DNA of 64,000 nucleotides, taken from Prototheca cutis (taxonomy: Eukaryota; Chlorophyta; Trebouxiophyceae; Chlorellales; Chlorellaceae). The notes below the pieces were generated by a model. It made no database searches. It was given only the letters and a program-made list of their open reading frames with translations, and was not told where the DNA came from. The stretch is from NCBI GenBank assembly GCA_002897115.2, contig BCIH01000009.1, positions 291,211 to 355,210 on the forward strand, in the 5' to 3' direction. Below, one piece after another: positions 58,201 through 64,000 of the stretch. Positions within the stretch are counted from its first letter, which is position 1; each line of letters opens with the position of its first letter. The position numbers and the translations under genes are program-made.

Positions 58201-61200
58201 TCAGGCCGGCGGGTGGCACTGGCAAAGTCATGAAGCTCCAGTTGGTCCACATCACCCTGTAAGTAGCTGCTTGTAGCAATGCCATGAAAGCGTAGTTAAA
58301 CCCCAATCCCCCCCATGTCTCCGCACGCACCTGCCGGGTATCGCATGGCCCAGAGGATGGAGGTGCCATAGGGCACCTGGGTGAGGTAGATCTGGAAAGT
58401 CTGGGGAGCACCGCTGTTGAGGTGCACGTACCAGCCCGTGACACCCGTGACGCCCGTGATGCCCTCGTTCTCGGTGATGGTCATGGTCCGAGCATCGCCG
58501 CAGCTCTGTCCGAACTGCGCAACCCAGCCAATGTAGTTGGCTGGCGTGGGGTCAGCAGGTGTGGTTGATGTCCAGGGAATCGTATAGCCGGGGATGTGCA
58601 GCTCCACGCGGCTGGGGACCTGCGCATCACGCTGCGGGCAGGTCCACACCCCCCAGTTGTTCTGCAGCAGGGCTTGGTCATGATGGCGGTTTGTCGGAAA
58701 TGGCATGCTGAGTCAGCTGGTGGGCACATGGGAAGCAGCAGCAATGGGCGTGTGTGTTGTTCTATAGGGGGGATTTCTGGCACGAAAAATAAGAATTCAA
58801 AAACACCCCCCCAAAAAACAGACCTGGTAGAAGCAGTCGCTGGCGAGGTGCCACCATGTGGGCCAGCCGCCGACAATCTGCGGCCCATCAGACAGCGTGG
58901 CACTCCCATCCCAGTCCACGAAATTGTACATGCGCGAGCCTCCCGTGTCCTGGATGTCCAACCGAATCATGGCATCGTAGTCCACGTTGACATAAGTGAT
59001 GTTGTTGGCTATGGACATGTACAGCGGCTTATACTGATCGCTGTATGACAGCGCCTGTTTTGGGATGAGAGATAGTGGGGATGGGGTCTTGCGTGCCAGA
59101 AAAAATTGTCTTGGCTTGCCACTACATCAAAGGATGCCAGAGAACCGCATCCCCTTCACGGGTCCCCCCTCCAATTGACAAAAAAGAAAGATCAACGATC
59201 TTAGGGTCCCAACACAACGTACGTAGAAGGCTGCTGGGCGGAACGGGAAGATTTGAGGCTGAAATGTGTAATTCTTGAAAACGACACCGTCCAGGATTGT
59301 CTGCACGCCTGTGTCATACCATTGGAACCCGGCAGCGGGCGGCAGGTCGTACCAGTTGCCAGGGAAATCAGTGTTTGGATTTGCAGATGCATACTGCAAG
59401 AGTGCGTCTGTCAGGTATGCCTGCATGAGAGGGTGGTAACCGAGGGTGGTATTGTTGAGAGTTGTTGTCATGGTGCCTGAATTTCCTTTGCAAGGCTGCA
59501 CAACACAGAAATCATGGGCATGCTTTGTGCATACTCAGCACCTTCTGCTACCATTCATAGTGAGCTCGTGAAACACTCCTGTACGCATGAGCAAAGGCCC
59601 ATCGTACACTCCAACGATGGACACAGCCAATCCCCCCCCCATCCCACACCACTCACGGATCCAAACATGGTGGCCCCTCGGACAATGTCATAGGCCTTGT
59701 AGCCCATGAGCTGCATGCGGTCGCCCCAGCTGCTGAGCCCAGACATGCACATGAATGTCTTGATGTTTGTAAAGTTCATGAACGCCAGTGTGGACCCGTC
59801 GGCCGCCCTGCACGTCGCAGGGGGAGCGAGGGTCCCATGTGTGGTTTGAAAGACAGCCAATCATGATGGCATGCCTGGGGCTTCCAGTGTCCATCGTCTG
59901 GCACTACTGGCCCTAGGCTCCAGACACCCATGCAACAGTGCACTCTGCAGGAGATCCAGAACCCTCATCGGACGCCCCATCCCACCTTGTGTCAAACGTC
60001 CACCGTCCTGAGCTGTACGTCAAGTCTCCGCTCGACAGGTACAGCTTCCCTCCAAAGTAGATGCAACCAGCGTTCAACCAGTAGTAGCCTGCAGCAGGGG
60101 TTCAGTGGGGAAGCAGCTGCTGTCGGGCGAATGACGAATTGCCTTGCAGGGCAGCCGCGCTTTGGTGGTACATGGGATCGGTCAGAGCAAGACATGCCAG
60201 ACCCCTCCCCCAGGAATCAGGGCACTCATAGACCCCACAAAATAATTGCTGGATTGATCAGGACATTCATAACCCCCCCCCCCCCACCCGTACCAGAGGA
60301 ATGGGCGATGTTGCCGTCAAATTGCCCTAATGGCCGCATGCTGGGGTGGGTGTTCTGTCCCGCATGCAGCCCGATTGGGGAGGGGAGCACGGGGTAGAAG
60401 AAGCCAGAGTAGCCGCCAGAGGCAGCGTTGTTGGTGACCCAGTTGTTAGGGTTTGAAATGTAAAACCCTGAAGCCCCGATGTCCGAGGGGTTCTCCAACC
60501 CCGTCCCAGACGATGAGACAGTGACCCCAGTCTGCGTCACCCCAGCAGCAGGCTGCGGTGTGGATGGGTTGGGGGGGGGGGGGAGGTTTGCGCTATTTGA
60601 GAAGATAGGACAGAAAGGAGGTGGGTCCTAGAGAAGAGGGGGTGACGTGAGTCCCTGGATGCGGTGCGCACGTGTGGGGATACGACAGAGCGCACCCGCA
60701 GGCCCATCATGCATAACAGTCCTCCCTCTCCCCTCTGCACACATATGACAACAGCACCAGTGGCATACAGTTCCCATGATTTGAATGTAGGCTGCCAGGT
60801 TGTGATCGATGACGTTGAACTCTTCCACGCCATCCTCAAGGTAGTAGCAATGCCCGGTGGCATTGAAGGCAACGTTGTTTTGCACAGTGGTGTAGTTGGT
60901 GCCGTGCACGACAAAACAGCGGAAGTAGGACCTGGGAGTTTTATTTTGGAAAGGACGGCATTTTGGCAACAGAGTCCCTTGACGAGCAACGTCACAATGG
61001 TCTCCGTCTGTCATCGGCAGCTAACCAGGCAAGCCACAGAAAATAGGCCAAATTGGTTAAAATTTCTTGTTCGCACACCCTCGTCCACTTGGCATCACCC
61101 ACTCCCCACCCCCCCAAAAAATAATGAAAAAGAAAATATTTTACTTACTTGTAGACGCTGTTGTCTGTAAAGTAAGAGTCCGTGCCGTTGCCAATCATGT

Positions 61201-63384
61201 GAAAGTGGTAGGGGTAAGCACCGAGAGTGTTGTTCTGGCCCCCTCGGTACATCTGGCTCCCTTGAACCGTGGCATTGCCCTCGATCATGATGTGCGGGCC
61301 CATCAGAGTGGTGTCCATGCTGGCATCGCCAGAAAACAGGATGCTCCTTGACAGCAGGCCAACCTCGCCCTGGTACTCGGAGCCCCTGCAGATTATTGGG
61401 GCCAAGCATTGTTCAATGTACTGGTTTATTGTAGTAATATCTCAGCAAAAAAATGCACAGCCTCTCGACTAATATGGAGACCGGCAATTCATCAGGGTGC
61501 CGCTGAGAACCGTTCGCCCTCTATGCAAAGATAAGCAACGGGTCCCTAACACGGCAAATGTGACGGCCCCAAGAGAAAATCTCTCCCACCCAAATGCCCT
61601 CACCCATAATGATAAAACTGTGTGGCTGAAGTGAGCGTCAGTGCCTTGCCATCGGCAGACACCGAGGAAATCGTCTTCACCTCGTTCTGGTTGTTCAGGT
61701 TGTCCTGCCAGATGGTCGTGGTCAGCACAATCTGCTGCCCTGCAATCCAGTTTACCGCATCCTGCAGCAGCAGCAGTAATGTGTGGCGTTTGTGGGATCC
61801 GATACAAAAAGAGCCGTGGAGGATGGCCAGTCGACTGGCGAATAGAGGCCCAAGCAAGCCCAGGCCAGCCATCCTTCTTGTGTCATTCTCATCCTGTCCT
61901 TTGCAAATAAATCTTGCTGCCTGGAGCACCTAGCTCTCGCAATGAATAGTATTCTATATGGAAAAACCCCATTTTTAATGCATTCCCAGCGTAGAAAAGG
62001 TCAAGGAATGTCATCCCAGCATTGCCACATACCTGGAGCGTAACAGTGGTACTGCCCGAGGGTACTGAGCTGGCGATCCTGGTCCATGTGGGCGAATAGA
62101 GCACCCCGTGGACGGCCATAACACCGCCGGCATACACATGAATGCCGATGGAGAAGGTGCTGAGGCCCGAAGCGGCATGGAACAACAGGGTCAGCCTAGA
62201 AGTCAGGCGGCAGGTGGGGCTCCCCATCCGCAGGGCACCGTACACCACGATGGATCCCACGTTCCAGACCAATGTGGCATCGTCCAAGATCAACTGGAGA
62301 GGTGTGGATTATGTGGTTTGTTCGATTGGGATTCTCTATGGGTATGTGTGACTGTGCATGGATGCACGCATGGCTGACACGCCTGAACACTGAACCCTAG
62401 AAACCCCCTGCTCCCACCCGCAAGCTGTCTCCCACCATGCCCAAGAACCCTACCCTCCGCCACACCTCGCTGGTTGCTGGGACAATGATCTGTGTGTATG
62501 TCGCTGTGGTGGAGATCATGCAGCCAGACAGCAGGACCTTCGAGTTTGCAGGGATCGTGACGACCGTGCCGGGACTGGGGACCGTGCCACCCCAGGTGCT
62601 GGCACTGTTCCATGCAAGGAGCCCACTCTGGAGGTGAGGGCAGTCTGTGCGGGTACCCTGTGGAGAAGAAGAATAAAGGGCGTTTGTCAGTAACAAATGA
62701 GTCTTTGAATACATTACGAAACAAGGGACAACGATCTTCTTTTTGCGCAACAATAAGGTGGTGACGTTGGGTTTCGGCTCCAACATCCCCCCTCCACATA
62801 CCTGTGGGACAGCTGTACTGGGACACGTGGGCTGCGGGTAGGTCGGGTCTGGGTAGGACTGCACGGCGTTGATGGACACGCTCTCCGAGTTTGCTTCAAA
62901 AGATTGTCCAGCGGATTGACACTCGTCCATGCTCGGGTAGGTGCCCCAGCCTGCGACATCCAATCACGGCGATGTTTCTCCTCCAAGAGGCAGAGGTGCA
63001 CCCAGGGGGGCTATTTGGGTCACATGCCGAGACGCCTGTGTATTACATGCATCGGCGATGGGGGCAACCGTACTGAAGTCGACAATCCCATTCAAGCAGC
63101 TCTGGCCTACCTCGATTGCAGATGGCGCAGCCAGCCAGCCCCTCGCCGCCCTCGCACGTATTGGATATGCAGGAGCATTGCCGGGGATGCAAGCTCGTCG
63201 CGACGAAGCAGTTGGCGACACCGCTGGGCAATGAACTATTGTAAACAGTCTCCGAATCATTACAGTAGTCTATCGAGGTATCAAAGTCGACAGGCAGTGG
63301 GGAAGCAGCAATCGCCGCGACGATGGCTAGGGAGGCAGTGGCCTGCAGCCAGCGCCTGAGCCCGCGATCGCCCCCAGGCCCCAT
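55237..63384 (-). CDS. Secreted G8/beta-helix (CEMIP-like) protein with ShK-like modules and SPPPP linkers
   Basis: Exons: 63384-63111, 62950-62802, 62657-62466, 62293-62033, 61761-61604, 61385-61149, 60931-60769, 60552-60294, 60088-59986, 59807-59657, 59495-59223, 59054-58824, 58661-58331, 58137-58018, 57903-57854, 57703-57390, 57227-56904, 56754-55393, 55291-55237; 5,007 nt, 1,668 residues including 288 unread in the gap. A signal peptide (RRWLQATASLAIVAAIAAS) precedes a Cys-rich N-terminal part. A G8 domain follows at about 145-290 (WNSASTWGGTVPSPGTVVTI; LILDDATLVWNVGSIVV). A right-handed beta-helix follows (YPYHFHMIGNG; RCFVVHGTNYTTVQNNVAF; HCYYLEDGVEEFNVIDHNL; GFYISNPNNWVTNN). This order is that of animal CEMIP/TMEM2. 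The last third has three modules C-x10-C-x8-C-x10-C-x3-C-x2-C (each ending CGRC) joined by SP/SPPPP linkers, as in algal hydroxyproline-rich wall glycoproteins. An upstream in-frame ATG at 63441 is possible. Substrate unknown. Confidence 0.85.
55465..55670. repeat. Imperfect GGCGGCGGGCT-type repeat (SPPPP linker)
   Basis: A tandem array of about 33-base units, each GGCGGCGGGCTCGAAGGCGGC-like on the plus strand. On the coding (minus) strand it gives alternating PPPPSSPP and PPPPSPPP units. It continues into the gap and resumes at 56535-56640. Confidence 0.85.
55671..56534. other. Assembly gap, 864 N, inside proline-rich linker
   Basis: All bases are N. Both flanks encode the same SPPPP-type repeats in the same frame, so the gap replaces a collapsed repeat. 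Its length (a multiple of three) may be an estimate, and further ShK-like modules could be hidden in it. Confidence 0.99.
57004..57150. repeat. Second SPPPP-linker repeat
   Basis: GC-rich tandem units coding, on the minus strand, SPPPP and SPSPPPP runs between the first and second ShK-like modules. Two N bases at 57032 and 57044 show assembly difficulty here as well. Confidence 0.75.
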
Positions 63385-64000
63385 TGGGCCCCTTCGACCG
63401 ACGTGTTTGTGAGGTCTATGAATGAAAGATGTGAATCTCATCCACTGTAAGAACCAAGTTAGGGAGGATAACGTCTGCTACCGATTGGCGTGTGCGGCAA
63501 CGCGGATTCCTTTTTGAATCTCGGCGATGGGTTTTATCCCATACCTCGACATGCTCGAGACAACGGTGAAGGCAGCTTCGCGGACTTTCACTTCAATCCG
63601 AACCGCTGCAAAACACTTGTAAATCTCCATTGTATTCCAATCAGGGTGGCGCCATGAGTCCTCTTGGTGCCTGGGATGGGCTGATCAGACACCATGCAGG
63701 GTTCCGCCGTTCTGGCAGCACCGCGGGCGGCGCCGCTCTTACCAGCGGTCCAACCCAAACCCATTGCTCAGCCGGGGGCGCTGAGATTGGACCAGCCATG
63801 CGGCCCAGTTTCCTTGTCCCTCTCTGGTTTTGGACCGCCTTGACGTCATCATATGGGACGCTTGGATTACAGAAGCGAGGGTGTTCCTCAAGATCACCTG
63901 GAAGAAACGAACACGAATGCATGATGCTGAAGCCTGATAGAGTTCATATGGCCAAGCGAGGCCAGCACAATGTGCATGGGAACAGTGCATTGAAGAAAAA
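63385..64000. other. Upstream of matrix gene; possible 3' exon of a further gene
   Basis: Up to about 63600 this should be the promoter of the matrix-protein gene. A minus-strand frame from an acceptor near 63898 to a TGA at 63641 (DLEEHPRFCNPSVPYDDVKA at its start) could be the last exon of another minus-strand gene that begins outside the window. I do not recognise it and it is only weakly supported. Confidence 0.3.

Overview
This is nuclear DNA of a photosynthetic eukaryote, most likely a green alga of the Chlorella kind (Trebouxiophyceae; the exact genus is inference). The evidence is high GC, many short GT-AG introns with phases that join cleanly, a plastid CURT1/CAAD protein, a plastid-type pyruvate dehydrogenase E1 beta with transit peptide, AP2-domain transcription factors and a serine/proline-rich secreted matrix protein. 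I rebuilt the main genes exon by exon. In almost every case the summed exon lengths are a multiple of three and the joined protein runs without a stop, which is the main check on the models.

Left third (1-21.2 kb): an ATR checkpoint kinase (+, 16 exons, 5' end outside the window) converges on a GNB1L/ASA1-like WD40 protein (-). Next come a DCL/DUF3223 protein with an RG-rich tail (-), RNA polymerase I subunit RPA43 (+) and elongation factor 2 (+), whose first two coding exons are 9 and 15 nt.

Middle (21.2-43.9 kb): two tandem single-AP2-domain transcription factors (+), clathrin adaptor AP-2 sigma (+), rRNA aminocarboxypropyltransferase TSR3 (-), two tandem AAAP amino-acid permeases (+), a disordered P/A/Y/G-rich protein and a small unknown protein (both -). 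A stretch of about 3 kb follows with no gene I can name.

Right third (43.9-64 kb): sphingosine-1-phosphate lyase (+), thylakoid-curvature protein CURT1 (+), plastid PDH E1 beta (-), bifunctional 6-phosphofructo-2-kinase/fructose-2,6-bisphosphatase (-), and a 19-exon gene (-) for a large secreted protein. That last protein joins a CEMIP/TMEM2-like G8 and beta-helix ectodomain to three ShK-like six-cysteine modules separated by SPPPP-type linkers. It is the most unusual object here; its linker is interrupted by an 864-base assembly gap.

The genes are mostly unrelated housekeeping and metabolic functions, as expected for a eukaryotic chromosome. Possible functional links are ATR beside a GNB1L/ASA1-like protein (PIKK maturation), RPA43 and TSR3 (ribosome production), and PDH E1 beta beside PFK-2/FBPase-2 (carbon flux). 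Several introns carry homopolymer G or C runs up to about 65 nt long. I found no CRISPR, insertion sequence, retroelement, rRNA or convincing tRNA.
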